The translations under genes were made by a program, and so were the position numbers. Below are positions 18,505 through 27,333 of a stretch of DNA of 64,000 nucleotides, in pieces. Origin of the DNA: Chloroflexi bacterium HGW-Chloroflexi-3 (GTDB lineage Bacteria; Chloroflexota; Anaerolineae; Anaerolineales; Anaerolineaceae); the NCBI GenBank assembly GCA_002842045.1, contig PHBX01000008.1:95144-159143 (forward strand). The letters run 5' to 3'. Under the pieces are notes generated by a model. That model searched no databases. It saw nothing but the letters and a program-made list of their open reading frames with translations, and was not told the DNA's origin. Within the stretch, counting starts at the first letter, position 1. Each line of letters begins with the position of its first letter.

Positions 18505-18530
18505 GCTGAGATCAATCAGCCCCTTTTTTT
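18505..18530 (+). terminator. Probable terminator after the acidic membrane protein gene
   Basis: GCTGA/TCAGC hairpin with a GATCAA loop followed by CCC and seven T residues, 8 bp past the stop at 18496. The stem is short. Confidence 0.5.
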
Positions 18531-18647
18531 CATATGAAGAATGCAACCTTAAATATCTTATGAAATTGGATGCATTAATGACATTTTACATATATGAGAC
18601 AACTTCTGAACACTCTATAATCTTAACATCCCATAAACGAGGTCTCT

Positions 18648-20438
18648 ATGTGTGGTATTTTTGGAATTGTTAGCAAACAGGATAAACTTTTAGGTCCAAC
18701 CTTAATCGATGCAGGCTTGCGTCTTTCCTATAGGGGGTATGATTCAGTCGGAATCGCAACAATCACCGAAAGTGGCATCATCGATTTACGTAAAGATGCT
18801 GGAAAAGTAACCACAGTTGCTGAAAAATTTAATTTTAAGGAGATGATTGGCAAACGTGGGATTCTTCAACTGCGTTGGGCAACATTTGGAGAGCCTTCAA
18901 TGGTTAATTCACAACCCCATCTTGATTCGGAAGGATTGATGGTTGGAGCACACAATGGCAATGTTGTAAATAATGCAGAATTAAGGGAAGAATTTATTGC
19001 TGAAGGAATGATTGTTCATTCAACAAATGATGGTGAGAGTTGTGTCCATGCAGTAGAACGATTTGTTAGACAGGGTTTTTCAATGATAGACGCCATAAGA
19101 AAAGCATATGAATTGCTCAAAGGTGATTATGCTTTTGTCATCGGAAAAGCGGAAGATGATAAATTATATGCCTTCAAGAAAGGCTCGGGGTTGGTTGCTG
19201 GTATTGGGGATGAATTCACTGTCGTTTCATCTGATCTACCTTCCATTCTTCCCCTGACCCGAAATGTCGTCTTCATGAATGATGGAGAAATTATTGAGCT
19301 TTCAGATCAGTGTTTTACGATTTATTCTGTTTCAACTGGAGAGGTTATCGATCGATCAATTGAAATTGTTGAAGAAACGATGGAAGTAGCTCAAAAAGGT
19401 GGTTTCGATCACTTCATGCTCAAAGAAATAAATGAACAACCAAAAGTCGCCGAAGAATTACTGCACCTCTGGAATGATTCTCCATCAGTAGATTTAGCTG
19501 CAGAAGCCCTGAAGAACGCACGGAATATTTATTTTGTTGGATGTGGAACCAGTTACAACGCCTGTGTTGCCGGTGCAGTTTATTTCAATCGGTTATGCGC
19601 AAAAACAACCATCCCTATTGCCGCACCGCAATTCATTGCCCAATATGACCGTGCTATTGGTCCAGAGGATGTGGGTATTTTTGTAAGTCAGAGCGGTGAG
19701 ACAAAGGATGTACTTAATGCTGTGGAGATCGCTCGAAAACAAGGAATGCGGATTTTTTCACTTGTAAACGTTGTCGGATCAACATTGACAAAATTATCCG
19801 AAAAGTGGTTACCCCTGGCTTGTGGATATGAAATCAGTGTTCCAGCAACAAAAACTTTCACCAATCAACTTGTTGCTTTTCTTTATTTGGCATATAAAGT
19901 GTCCAATAAGGACCTCCGTGAACTGAATCACCTGCCTGATATCATGCAAAAAACAATCGGGGAAACGGAAGATCAGGTGAAAGAAGTTCTCCCATATGTT
20001 CAGGATTGGAATGATCTATATTGTTTAGGGTATGGGATTACATATCCAATAGCACTGGAAGGCGCGCTGAAACTAAAAGAGATTACCTACGCTCATTGTG
20101 AAGGAATGTTGTCCACTGAATTTAAACATGGTCCATTAGCAGCAGTAACAAAAGATTATCCGATAATTTTTTCCACGATTCGAGATGATATCCCATTAAT
20201 TATTTCTGGAATTAATGAAGTCACATGTCGAGGAGCCAGAGCAATAGTGGTCGGACCCGAAGATGAAAGATTGGTATCCAATGCTCAACACACAATTCGC
20301 ATCTTTGAGCCCACTCCGGAATTTGCTTCCATTTTAGCCATCATTCCAATGCAATTACTTTCCTATTACATGAGTGTCCATAGAGGATTTGATCCGGATT
20401 TCCCTCGTAATCTGAGCAAAACATTAACAGTCGATTAG
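18648..20438 (+). CDS. glmS: Glutamine-fructose-6-phosphate aminotransferase (isomerizing)
   Basis: 596 residues. Makes glucosamine-6-phosphate from fructose-6-phosphate and glutamine, the entry to UDP-GlcNAc and peptidoglycan. The glutaminase domain begins 'MCGIFGIVSKQ' with Cys2 (after Met removal the N-terminal nucleophile), then 'LSYRGYDSVGIAT', 'RWATFGEPS' and 'AHNGNVVNNAELR'. Two SIS domains follow: 'YFVGCGTSYNACVAG', 'VSQSGETKDVLNAV' and 'EGALKLKEITYAHCEGM'; the C-terminus 'DFPRNLSKTLTVD' is normal. 'GHGPLA'-type 'FKHGPLA' is present. GAGG precedes the ATG; a TATAAT at 18616-18621 may be its -10 box. No glmS ribozyme structure was recognised in the short leader. A logical neighbour of the wall-synthesis cluster that follows. 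Confidence 0.95.
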   Translation: MCGIFGIVSKQDKLLGPTLIDAGLRLSYRGYDSVGIATITESGIIDLRKDAGKVTTVAEKFNFKEMIGKRGILQLRWATFGEPSMVNSQPHLDSEGLMVGAHNGNVVNNAELREEFIAEGMIVHSTNDGESCVHAVERFVRQGFSMIDAIRKAYELLKGDYAFVIGKAEDDKLYAFKKGSGLVAGIGDEFTVVSSDLPSILPLTRNVVFMNDGEIIELSDQCFTIYSVSTGEVIDRSIEIVEETMEVAQKGGFDHFMLKEINEQPKVAEELLHLWNDSPSVDLAAEALKNARNIYFVGCGTSYNACVAGAVYFNRLCAKTTIPIAAPQFIAQYDRAIGPEDVGIFVSQSGETKDVLNAVEIARKQGMRIFSLVNVVGSTLTKLSEKWLPLACGYEISVPATKTFTNQLVAFLYLAYKVSNKDLRELNHLPDIMQKTIGETEDQVKEVLPYVQDWNDLYCLGYGITYPIALEGALKLKEITYAHCEGMLSTEFKHGPLAAVTKDYPIIFSTIRDDIPLIISGINEVTCRGARAIVVGPEDERLVSNAQHTIRIFEPTPEFASILAIIPMQLLSYYMSVHRGFDPDFPRNLSKTLTVD

Positions 20439-20514
20439 TGAAAAAAACCTGAATTTCTCTTTAGTCACATATTAATTTTTTTGATAATTCTTATTTTTCC
20501 GTCTTGTTCCATAT

Positions 20515-21189
20515 TCATCTTTTCATGCGTTTGTGGGTCTGCCAAACCACCCTGAAGAAATTTTTTATGTGATGAATTGGATGGATATGGCTGGTTTCAT
20601 TTCCGTATATTGTTCTGATTGGAACCCAGCCAACTGAATAATTTGCTTTGATGCAGGTGGCAATAACATCAACTTCAAATTCAAAACCTGATTCTTTACT
20701 TTCCATAACTTTTTCTAACAATCTTCGACTTAATAAACGATATCCGGATTGATTATCCAAAATTTTCATCCCCATCGCCCAGGAGAAAGCCCAGCCTCCA
20801 ACAGTATTGGCAATTCTTCTTGAAAATGGCATCTTGCTGAAATCACGATATCCAATGATCAAATCGATTTTTTTTAAATCAAACAATGAAATGAATTTTG
20901 TAGTTTCCTGAACGTCATGCTGACCGTCTGCATCTAAAGTAATTACATAATCACAATCCAAATTTATTGCTTCCTGAAAACCTCTTTTCAAAGCTTCGCC
21001 TTTGCCCTGGTTGGGAATCTGTAAGAATACTTGCGCTCCATTCTTTTCGGCGATTATTGAAGTATTATCCCTAGATCCGTCATCAATCACGAATGTTGGT
21101 AAAATTGTTGTCGCTTGACTTACGACATAACCAATATGTTTTTCTTCGTTATAGGCAGGGATAATAATGTACCCGGTTTTATCCATCAT
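20515..21189 (-). CDS. Family 2 glycosyltransferase, dolichol/polyprenyl-phosphate mannosyltransferase-like
   Basis: 224 residues, a soluble GT-A fold enzyme. 'IIIPAYNEEKHIGYVV' is the nucleotide-sugar strand, 'FVIDDGSRDNTSIIAEK' and 'ALKRGFQEAI' follow, and 'VITLDADGQHD' carries the DxD metal-binding motif. 'IGYRDFSKMPFSRRIANTVGG' and 'DNQSGYRLLSRR' are typical of the DPM1/DPG-synthase group. No membrane segments, so it is the minimal DPM1-like type acting at the inner membrane face on a polyprenyl phosphate. The donor sugar cannot be read. It is convergent with glmS (76 bp) and divergent from the dcw promoter. Confidence 0.85.
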   Translation of the reverse strand: MMDKTGYIIIPAYNEEKHIGYVVSQATTILPTFVIDDGSRDNTSIIAEKNGAQVFLQIPNQGKGEALKRGFQEAINLDCDYVITLDADGQHDVQETTKFISLFDLKKIDLIIGYRDFSKMPFSRRIANTVGGWAFSWAMGMKILDNQSGYRLLSRRLLEKVMESKESGFEFEVDVIATCIKANYSVGWVPIRTIYGNETSHIHPIHHIKNFFRVVWQTHKRMKR

Positions 21190-21381
21190 TCATTTTCAAT
21201 TCTTTAGAAAATTGCAATTTATTTTTGAGATTATATCGCACTCACGGATCAAAAATTGAAATTATCGTCTGATTAAAGAAATCGATGTCCAATTAAATAA
21301 GAGTTCGCAGAGAAAATTGAAGCTACTCATCCACTCAACCTTACAAAATAAAAAGAAATGTAATGAGTTTTCTAAAAACAC

Positions 21382-21410
21382 TTGCATTTCGATTCATTTT
21401 CCGCTAAAAT
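21382..21410 (+). promoter_or_regulatory. Promoter of the dcw cluster
   Basis: TTGCAT (21382-21387) and TAAAAT (21405-21410) spaced by exactly 17 bp, placed directly before the MraZ boxes. Start expected near 21416. Confidence 0.7.
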
Positions 21411-21435
21411 GTGGATAATTGTGGAGATAAGTTAA
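21411..21435 (+). promoter_or_regulatory. MraZ-binding boxes (three direct repeats at 10-bp period)
   Basis: GTGGA (21411), GTGGA (21421) and GTTAA (21431) stand at exact 10-bp spacing immediately after the -10 box. MraZ autoregulates dcw operons by binding three or four TGGG-type repeats at this spacing between promoter and gene. The third box is degenerate. Confidence 0.65.
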
Positions 21436-21808
21436 GTATCGTGATTTAGTATCTGGTGGTGCATATATTACAAAAGGTTTTGATCAGAATTTAATGGTTC
21501 TGACCGAAGAAATATTTCAAAGACTTTTCGATCGTATTACCAATATGAACATGGCCAATCCTACTGCTCGTGAATTGAGGAGATTGATGTTCGCCAATGC
21601 TTTTTCGGTGGAAGTCGACAAAGCTGGGCGCATTCTTATTCCTCAAATTCTCAGATCGCATGCCGTCCTCGATGGTGAGGCATTAATTTTAGGAAACGGC
21701 AGCTATTTTGAAATCTGGTCTCCAAATCTCTGGCAAGATCATTCAGACAAGCAGATAAGCAGCGATGCAAATAACGAACGTTATGCCACTTTAGACTTAT
21801 CACTCTAA
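21431..21808 (+). pseudogene. mraZ: MraZ transcriptional regulator, N-terminus missing
   Basis: MraZ is the AbrB-fold DNA-binding repressor at the head of dcw operons. Two AbrB-like halves are expected in about 140 residues. Here the second half is complete ('MFANAFSVEVDKAGRILIPQ', 'GEALILGNGSYFEIWSP'), and in-frame codons upstream of the first ATG (21494) continue the homology as 'KYRDLVSGGAYITKGFDQNL', but the frame then meets TAA at 21428 and the leading 'MFLGQ...KGRxTIPxR' (about 21 residues) is absent; the MraZ boxes abut the remaining code directly. A 104-residue product from ATG 21494 could be made but lacks the first DNA-contact loop. The stop overlaps the rsmH start (TAATG). Confidence 0.8.
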
Positions 21809-22767
21809 TGAATGACCAAAATACACCCTCCCCCCACATACCTGTACTTTACCATGAAATCATAAATGCGCTTGCTCCCCACTCTGGAGGCCTATATATC
21901 GATGGAACTTTAGGAGCTGGTGGTCACGCCGTGGGGATATTAGATGCATCTACTCCAGACGGAAAATTACTTGGAATAGACCTGGATCCCCATGCGCTGG
22001 TAATAGCGAACCAACGACTCTCCGTGTTCAAAGATCGGGTTTTTGTGAAGCAAGGTACTTATGTCGATGTAGCATCTTTTGTAAAAGAGATTGGATGGCT
22101 TTTTGTGGATGGAATTGTTCTCGATTTAGGTGTATCGTCCATCCAGCTTGATACAAAAGAAAGAGGGTTTTCTTTTCTATATGATGCTCCTTTAGATATG
22201 AGATTTGGTGACCAAAACAGTTTCAATGCCGCAGATCTGGTGAACTCATTAGCTGAGAATGATTTGGCAAACATTATCTGGAAATATGGGGAAGAAAAAT
22301 ATTCCAGAAAAATCGCAAGAATAATCTACCAGAACAGGCCAATAAACTCAACCTTTGAATTAGCAGATCTGATTAAAAAAGCTTATGGAAACCAATATAG
22401 CCAGATCCATCCCGCCACTCGGACATTCCAGGCAATCCGTATTGCAGTAAATCAGGAAATGCAAGCCATTGAATCTGTTATTCCTCAGGCAATCAGTCTC
22501 TTAAAACCTGGAGGAAAATTGGCCATTATTTCCTTTCACTCATTGGAGGATCGGATTGTAAAGTCAATTTTTAGAACAGAAAGTAAGGATTGTATCTGTC
22601 CACCGGATCAACCCATTTGTACCTGTAAACACATCAAATCAATAAAGGAGGTAAATAGAAAACCCATTGAAGCATCACCAGAAGAAATAACCAATAACCC
22701 TCGGGCGAGAAGTGCAAAGTTAAGATGCTGCTTTTATTGGTTGTGCTTGTTCTATCTTTTTTTATGA
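21808..22767 (+). CDS. rsmH: 16S rRNA (cytosine-1402-N4) methyltransferase, last residues replaced
   Basis: RsmH (MraW) methylates N4 of C1402 in 16S rRNA. The protein starts 'HIPVLYHEIINAL', has the SAM motif 'LYIDGTLGAGGHAVGIL', then 'ILDLGVSSIQLDTKERGFSF', 'LDMRFG', 'RTFQAIRIAVNQEM' and 'LAIISFHSLEDRIVK', and ends 'NPRARSAKLR' at about 22724, which is within a few residues of the normal C-terminus. The next 14 codons read out of frame through the start of ftsL to a stop at 22767, so the native tail, stop codon and spacer appear to be missing. The enzyme is probably functional as the lost tail is short. Start ATG overlaps the mraZ stop. Confidence 0.88.
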   Translation: MNDQNTPSPHIPVLYHEIINALAPHSGGLYIDGTLGAGGHAVGILDASTPDGKLLGIDLDPHALVIANQRLSVFKDRVFVKQGTYVDVASFVKEIGWLFVDGIVLDLGVSSIQLDTKERGFSFLYDAPLDMRFGDQNSFNAADLVNSLAENDLANIIWKYGEEKYSRKIARIIYQNRPINSTFELADLIKKAYGNQYSQIHPATRTFQAIRIAVNQEMQAIESVIPQAISLLKPGGKLAIISFHSLEDRIVKSIFRTESKDCICPPDQPICTCKHIKSIKEVNRKPIEASPEEITNNPRARSAKLRCCFYWLCLFYLFL

Positions 22768-23120
22768 ACCTTAATTTCACCGCTAGAGCAGCGCAGGCAG
22801 GTGTTCAGGTCCGATTATTAGAAGCAGAGAGAGAATCACTAATTCGCTCAATTTCTGCTAACAGTACCACTCTTGCCTTGCTAACTTCAGCAACAAACAT
22901 GCAAAACCGGGCAAAAGAATTAGGATTTGTTCCTGCGACCAGAGCAGATATTGAATACTTATACATTCCCAATTACATCGGTAAACAACCAGAACCTGTA
23001 ACAATCCCCCGATCCGTCGCTGATCAGGAAAATTTCCGGATGATACCGGCTTTTACCCAATCGATCTGGGATTGGTTGTATCAAGGCACCTTTATTATGT
23101 TAGACAAAGAGGGTCAATAA
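22725..23120 (+). CDS. ftsL: FtsL-like division protein, cytoplasmic N-terminus missing
   Basis: 131 residues from ATG 22725. A membrane segment begins at residue 1 (LLLLVVLVLSFFMNL), followed by an extracytoplasmic coiled coil ('AAQAGVQVRLLEAERESLIRS') and 'LLTSATNMQNRAKELGFVPA', the septum-type block seen in FtsL of this group. Usually 20-40 polar cytoplasmic residues precede the membrane segment; here none do, there is no Shine-Dalgarno, and the ATG lies inside the read-through end of rsmH. I read this as the downstream side of a deletion. FtsL forms a complex with FtsB and FtsQ that activates the FtsW-FtsI synthase. Followed after one base by the PBP gene. Confidence 0.65.
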   Translation: MLLLLVVLVLSFFMNLNFTARAAQAGVQVRLLEAERESLIRSISANSTTLALLTSATNMQNRAKELGFVPATRADIEYLYIPNYIGKQPEPVTIPRSVADQENFRMIPAFTQSIWDWLYQGTFIMLDKEGQ

Positions 23121-23121
23121 C

Positions 23122-24924
23122 ATGCGACGAGAAAAGATGCGCTTTTATTTTGTTGGTATTGCAATTATCTTATTTTCTATCACCATTGTCTTTCGTTTAG
23201 TTCAAATACAAACTGATCCGGTTTTTCATGAGATCAGCGAGAAAGTCGGTAACCAGGCAACCTATAAACCCAAAGATTTTGAAGCTGTGCGCGGAAACAT
23301 TTACGACCGGTGGGGTAATTTGCTTGCCGGTAATAATGAGGTTTATGAAATTGGTGTCAACCTGAATCAAATTACCGAGAGTAACAAAAACGAAATTGTT
23401 AATTTCATATCCAGCCTGACTGGCTTAAATAGAGATTTTGTAAGAACCAGAGTCGAAATCCCGTATCAACCAGAACCATTAAAAGAAAATTATGCAGTGT
23501 TTTCAACGATCTATAGAAATGCGACTGAAAAAATGGTAGAGGAAATTTCGATGGCTCAGGAAACAAACCGCGCACTTTATCCAATCACATGGAATGGCCG
23601 TCTTGAAAGAACCTATCCCGATCATCGATTAGGAGCGAATGTTCTTGGCTTTTACAGTTCTGTTGGTTTTTTTGGTGTGGAAGGTTTTTACGACAATATC
23701 CTATCAACTGTTGAAACATCCACATTTATTTCAATGAACCCCTATGATGTCATGGAAATACCTGATATTCCTCATGGAGCTAGTGTGATATTGACAATTG
23801 ATCGTGAAATTCAAGCGAGAATGGAAGAAATTCTGGATCGTTCAATTAAAAATTCTGGATCATCATCAGGCACGGTCATCGTTATGGACCCTGAAACTGG
23901 TGAAATACTGGCTATGGCGACAACTCCCCGCGCTAATCTAAACCAGCCATCTGAACAAATTTTGGCAGAATATCCAACACTTAATGTGGATGGTTATGAT
24001 ATTCAGACACCTTTTAATCGCGCAATTATGCAAACCTATGAGCCAGGTTCTGTTTTTAAAGTATTCACACTGGCAGCTGCTCTGGATTCCGGTGCAGTAA
24101 CCCCTGAAACTGAGTTTCTCGATACCGGGGTAGTAAATATTGGTGGCATGACCATATACAACTGGGATTACGGAGCCTGGGGTTACCAGGATATGACAGG
24201 ATGTATGCAGCATTCCCTGAATGTTTGTCTGGTCTGGATGGCTCAACAGACAACCACTAAAACCTTTTATGAGTATCTCTCTTCTTTTAATATTGATAGA
24301 AAAACCAACATTGATATGGATGGGGAAGCCAGCTTTCCATTCCTATCCCCCAGCAACCCCACTCCTTTTGGATCAGATCCCAATGCGCCCCGCTGGTATG
24401 AAGGTATGATCGGTCCACATTCATTCGGACAGGGTGTCTCGGTTACACCTATCAGAATGATCACTTCCATTGCAGCGATAGCAAATGACGGACGCATGAT
24501 GGCTCCTCATATTCAAAAAGCTGTGGTTCAGGATGGCAGGATCAGATACTATAATCCAAAAATTGTTTCGACACCGATCAAACCCGAAACAGCACACACA
24601 ATCACCGAAATGCTGGCGGTTTCATTGGAAAAGGAGGCCTCAGATGCATTGGTCGAAGGATATCGTTTGGCCGGAAAAACAGGAACCGCTGAAATTCCCA
24701 GCCGACAGGGTTATGTGGCCGGGCAAACGAATGCATCCTTTGTTGGCTGGGGCCCAGTAGATGATCCCAAATTTATTGTTTATATCTGGTTGGAAAAACC
24801 TCAGTCAAGTATCTGGAGCTCCGTCGTTGTGTCTCCAGTGTTCAGTGAGATTGTTGAAAACCTGGTAATTCTGATGGATATACCACCCGATAAAATTCGA
24901 ATGGAAATGGCAAGCAGCCAATAA
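23122..24924 (+). CDS. ftsI: Class B penicillin-binding protein (FtsI/PBP2-like septal transpeptidase)
   Basis: 600 residues. Cross-links septal peptidoglycan with FtsW. One N-terminal membrane anchor at about 7-29; the class B dimerisation motif 'VRGNIYDRWGNLLA' at 57-69; transpeptidase motifs SxxK = Ser310-Val-Phe-Lys313 in 'YEPGSVFKVFT', SxN = 'QHSLNVCL', and KTG = 'LAGKTGTAEI'. All are intact and length is normal, with no PASTA domain. It lies one base after ftsL and 7 bp before murF. GAGG stands just before the ATG. Symbol given by position in the dcw cluster. Confidence 0.92.
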   Translation: MRREKMRFYFVGIAIILFSITIVFRLVQIQTDPVFHEISEKVGNQATYKPKDFEAVRGNIYDRWGNLLAGNNEVYEIGVNLNQITESNKNEIVNFISSLTGLNRDFVRTRVEIPYQPEPLKENYAVFSTIYRNATEKMVEEISMAQETNRALYPITWNGRLERTYPDHRLGANVLGFYSSVGFFGVEGFYDNILSTVETSTFISMNPYDVMEIPDIPHGASVILTIDREIQARMEEILDRSIKNSGSSSGTVIVMDPETGEILAMATTPRANLNQPSEQILAEYPTLNVDGYDIQTPFNRAIMQTYEPGSVFKVFTLAAALDSGAVTPETEFLDTGVVNIGGMTIYNWDYGAWGYQDMTGCMQHSLNVCLVWMAQQTTTKTFYEYLSSFNIDRKTNIDMDGEASFPFLSPSNPTPFGSDPNAPRWYEGMIGPHSFGQGVSVTPIRMITSIAAIANDGRMMAPHIQKAVVQDGRIRYYNPKIVSTPIKPETAHTITEMLAVSLEKEASDALVEGYRLAGKTGTAEIPSRQGYVAGQTNASFVGWGPVDDPKFIVYIWLEKPQSSIWSSVVVSPVFSEIVENLVILMDIPPDKIRMEMASSQ

Positions 24925-24931
24925 GGAAGAA

Positions 24932-26344
24932 ATGCTTACAGTAGCCGATATATTTGAAGCCTTAACTCATAAAAGACCAACTGCCCCGCAAATAATTAGC
25001 GAGGCAGCCGTTGATTCAAGACAGGTTATTCCGGCAGCATTATTTGTTGCGCTCGAAGGTGAACAACAAGATGGACACCAATATGTGAATGATGCTTTTC
25101 GTCGTGGCGCACAGGTAGTTCTTATTGAAAAACAAATTGAGTCACAATATCCAATCATTGATCTGAGAAACGACAAATTACCCGAAATCTTGCCATCTTT
25201 TGAACAACCAGTTGCATTGTTGGTCATTAACACACTTGATGCTTTACAAAAAATTGCAGCATATTGGCGGAGGAAACTCAATATTCGAGTAATTGGAATT
25301 ACAGGATCTGTTGGTAAATCCACAACCAAAGAATTAATTGCTGAGGTACTCAGTCAGAAATACAGAACCTTAAAAAATGTTGGAAACCTGAATAATGAGA
25401 TTGGATTACCTCTCACCATTTTACGAATGACAGAAAGTCACCAACGTGCTGTATTAGAAATGGGCTTTTATATACCAGGTGAGATCAAACTTCTTTGTGA
25501 GATAGCAGATCCTATTGCTGGAGTCATAACAAATATTGGCGCTGTACATGCTGAAAGAGCTGGATCTTTAGAAGCGATTGCTCAAGGGAAAGCGGAATTG
25601 GTTGAATATCTACCTTCGACTGGAACAGCTATCTTAAATTACGATGACCCCCTTGTCAGACCCATGGCTGAAAAAACGCAAGCCAGTGTCCTTTTTTATG
25701 GTTTGGACCCCCTGGCTCATCTTTGGGCGGATCAGATTGAAGGATTAGGCTTACAGGGCATTCGTTTTTGTCTGCACTATAAAAATGAGAGACTATTTTT
25801 ACGTGTTCCACTGATCGGTCAACATTCTGTGCATACAGCCTTACGCGCTGCAGCAATCGGACTGGTAGAAGGGCTGACCTGGCAGGAAATCGTAAATGGT
25901 TTACAACAAGGTCATACTCAGTTAAGACTTGCAGCTGTAACCACACCTACAGGCGCACTCATATTGGATGACACTTATAATGCGTCACCCGATTCTGTGC
26001 TGGCTGCCCTAAATTTATTGGATGAATTGCAAGGTGAAAAATGTGCAGTACTGGGTGACATGTTAGAATTAGGCCTTTATGAAGAACAAGGGCATGAAAT
26101 GGTTGGCGTACGAGCTGCACAGGTAGTTAAGCGATTGATCACAGTTGGTGAACGTGCCAGAATAATTGCACAGGCTGCAAAACGCTCGGGTTTACCCGGA
26201 AAAATGATAACCAGTGTTGATACTGTTGCAGAAGCCATTCATGTGTTACAAGGGACATTCAACAAGGATGATGTAGTGCTAGTTAAAGGATCCCACGGTT
26301 TACACATGGAACAAATCGTATATGCCCTGGAGGTAGAAAAATGA
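24932..26344 (+). CDS. murF: UDP-MurNAc-tripeptide-D-alanyl-D-alanine ligase
   Basis: 470 residues. Adds D-Ala-D-Ala to the muropeptide precursor. N-terminal uridine-binding domain with 'AAVDSRQVIPAALFVALEG'; P-loop 'GITGSVGKSTTKELI'; 'NVGNLNNEIGLPLTIL' and 'AVLEMGFYIPGEI' are the MurF family substrate motifs; 'LILDDTYNASPDSV' in the C-terminal ligase domain and 'KGSHGLHMEQIV' near the end are diagnostic for MurF rather than MurE. No murE is seen next to it, which is a gap in this cluster. Stop and the mraY start overlap (ATGA). Confidence 0.93.
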   Translation: MLTVADIFEALTHKRPTAPQIISEAAVDSRQVIPAALFVALEGEQQDGHQYVNDAFRRGAQVVLIEKQIESQYPIIDLRNDKLPEILPSFEQPVALLVINTLDALQKIAAYWRRKLNIRVIGITGSVGKSTTKELIAEVLSQKYRTLKNVGNLNNEIGLPLTILRMTESHQRAVLEMGFYIPGEIKLLCEIADPIAGVITNIGAVHAERAGSLEAIAQGKAELVEYLPSTGTAILNYDDPLVRPMAEKTQASVLFYGLDPLAHLWADQIEGLGLQGIRFCLHYKNERLFLRVPLIGQHSVHTALRAAAIGLVEGLTWQEIVNGLQQGHTQLRLAAVTTPTGALILDDTYNASPDSVLAALNLLDELQGEKCAVLGDMLELGLYEEQGHEMVGVRAAQVVKRLITVGERARIIAQAAKRSGLPGKMITSVDTVAEAIHVLQGTFNKDDVVLVKGSHGLHMEQIVYALEVEK

Positions 26345-27333
26345 CCGAAGCTCCAATGGCATTAGCATTAAGTGGCATTAGCTTTTTAATGGCTGTCATT
26401 TGGGGACCGCCATTACTCAGGATATTAAAACATTTTAAAATTGGAAAAATCATCCGTGTTGAAGGCCCAAACTCCCATATCAGCAAAATGGGAACCCCCA
26501 CCATGGGCGGTGTCATGTTCATCGCTCCTGTTGCATTATTAACCGTTCTCCTGAATGCCGCTAGTTTACTTGGTTTTAACGTATTAGGACGATCTGTTTT
26601 ACTTCCATTAGGCACATTGTTTGTTTATGGAATTTTAGGAATGATTGATGATTGGGAAGGCATTCGCGGATCTCGAAAAGGAATTGGAATGCGAGCGCGA
26701 ACCAAATTTTTCCTTCAAGTTATTATTGCAACCTTAATAGGCATTATGCTTAAATATGTATTGGATGTACCGGAAATGTTCTGGCCCAGTCTTAAAATGG
26801 AAATTCCTCTTGGAATTTTTTATATTCCCATTACCATTGTTGCTATTGTTGGTTTTTCAAACGCCGTAAATTTGACGGATGGATTGGATGGTTTGGCTGG
26901 ATTGATCTCAGCAACAGCTTTTACCGCCTTTGGAGCAATTGCATTATTTCAAGGTCAATTCTATCTCGGGCGTTTTTGCTTCACGCTTGTTGGTGCCATT
27001 TTTGGCTTCTTATGGTTCAATGTGCATCCAGCGCAATTGTTTATGGGGGACACTGGTTCTCTGGCTTTAGGAGCTACCCTGGGTGTGGTGGCATTAATGA
27101 CTGGGCAATGGTTATTACTTCCAATTATTGCCATTATTCCATTAAGTGAAACATTGAGTGTAATGTTGCAAGTTGCTTATTTCAAAATATCGGGAGGATT
27201 GCGTTTATTTAAAATGGCTCCTTTACACCATCATTTTGAGTTAAGTGGTTGGAGCGAAACCCAGGTCGTACAACGATTCTGGTTGGTAAGCTTGATTGCT
27301 ACATTAATTGGAATTGCATTGGCGTTAATATGA
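26341..27333 (+). CDS. mraY: Phospho-N-acetylmuramoyl-pentapeptide-transferase
   Basis: 330 residues, integral membrane protein with about ten hydrophobic segments. Transfers phospho-MurNAc-pentapeptide from UDP to undecaprenyl phosphate, making lipid I. Motifs: 'KMGTPTMGGVMFIAPVA', 'GMIDDWEG' with the catalytic-site aspartates, 'SNAVNLTDGLDGLAG', 'LFMGDTGSLALGA' and 'KMAPLHHHFELSGWSE' with the conserved triple His. All present and in order. Overlaps murF by 4 bp and murD by 4 bp, so the three are translationally coupled. Confidence 0.95.
   Translation: MTEAPMALALSGISFLMAVIWGPPLLRILKHFKIGKIIRVEGPNSHISKMGTPTMGGVMFIAPVALLTVLLNAASLLGFNVLGRSVLLPLGTLFVYGILGMIDDWEGIRGSRKGIGMRARTKFFLQVIIATLIGIMLKYVLDVPEMFWPSLKMEIPLGIFYIPITIVAIVGFSNAVNLTDGLDGLAGLISATAFTAFGAIALFQGQFYLGRFCFTLVGAIFGFLWFNVHPAQLFMGDTGSLALGATLGVVALMTGQWLLLPIIAIIPLSETLSVMLQVAYFKISGGLRLFKMAPLHHHFELSGWSETQVVQRFWLVSLIATLIGIALALI

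Noticed and set aside
18497..18647. glmS ribozyme in the glmS leader
   Set aside because: The gap is 150 bp, includes a terminator, and shows no ribozyme core that I can recognise.
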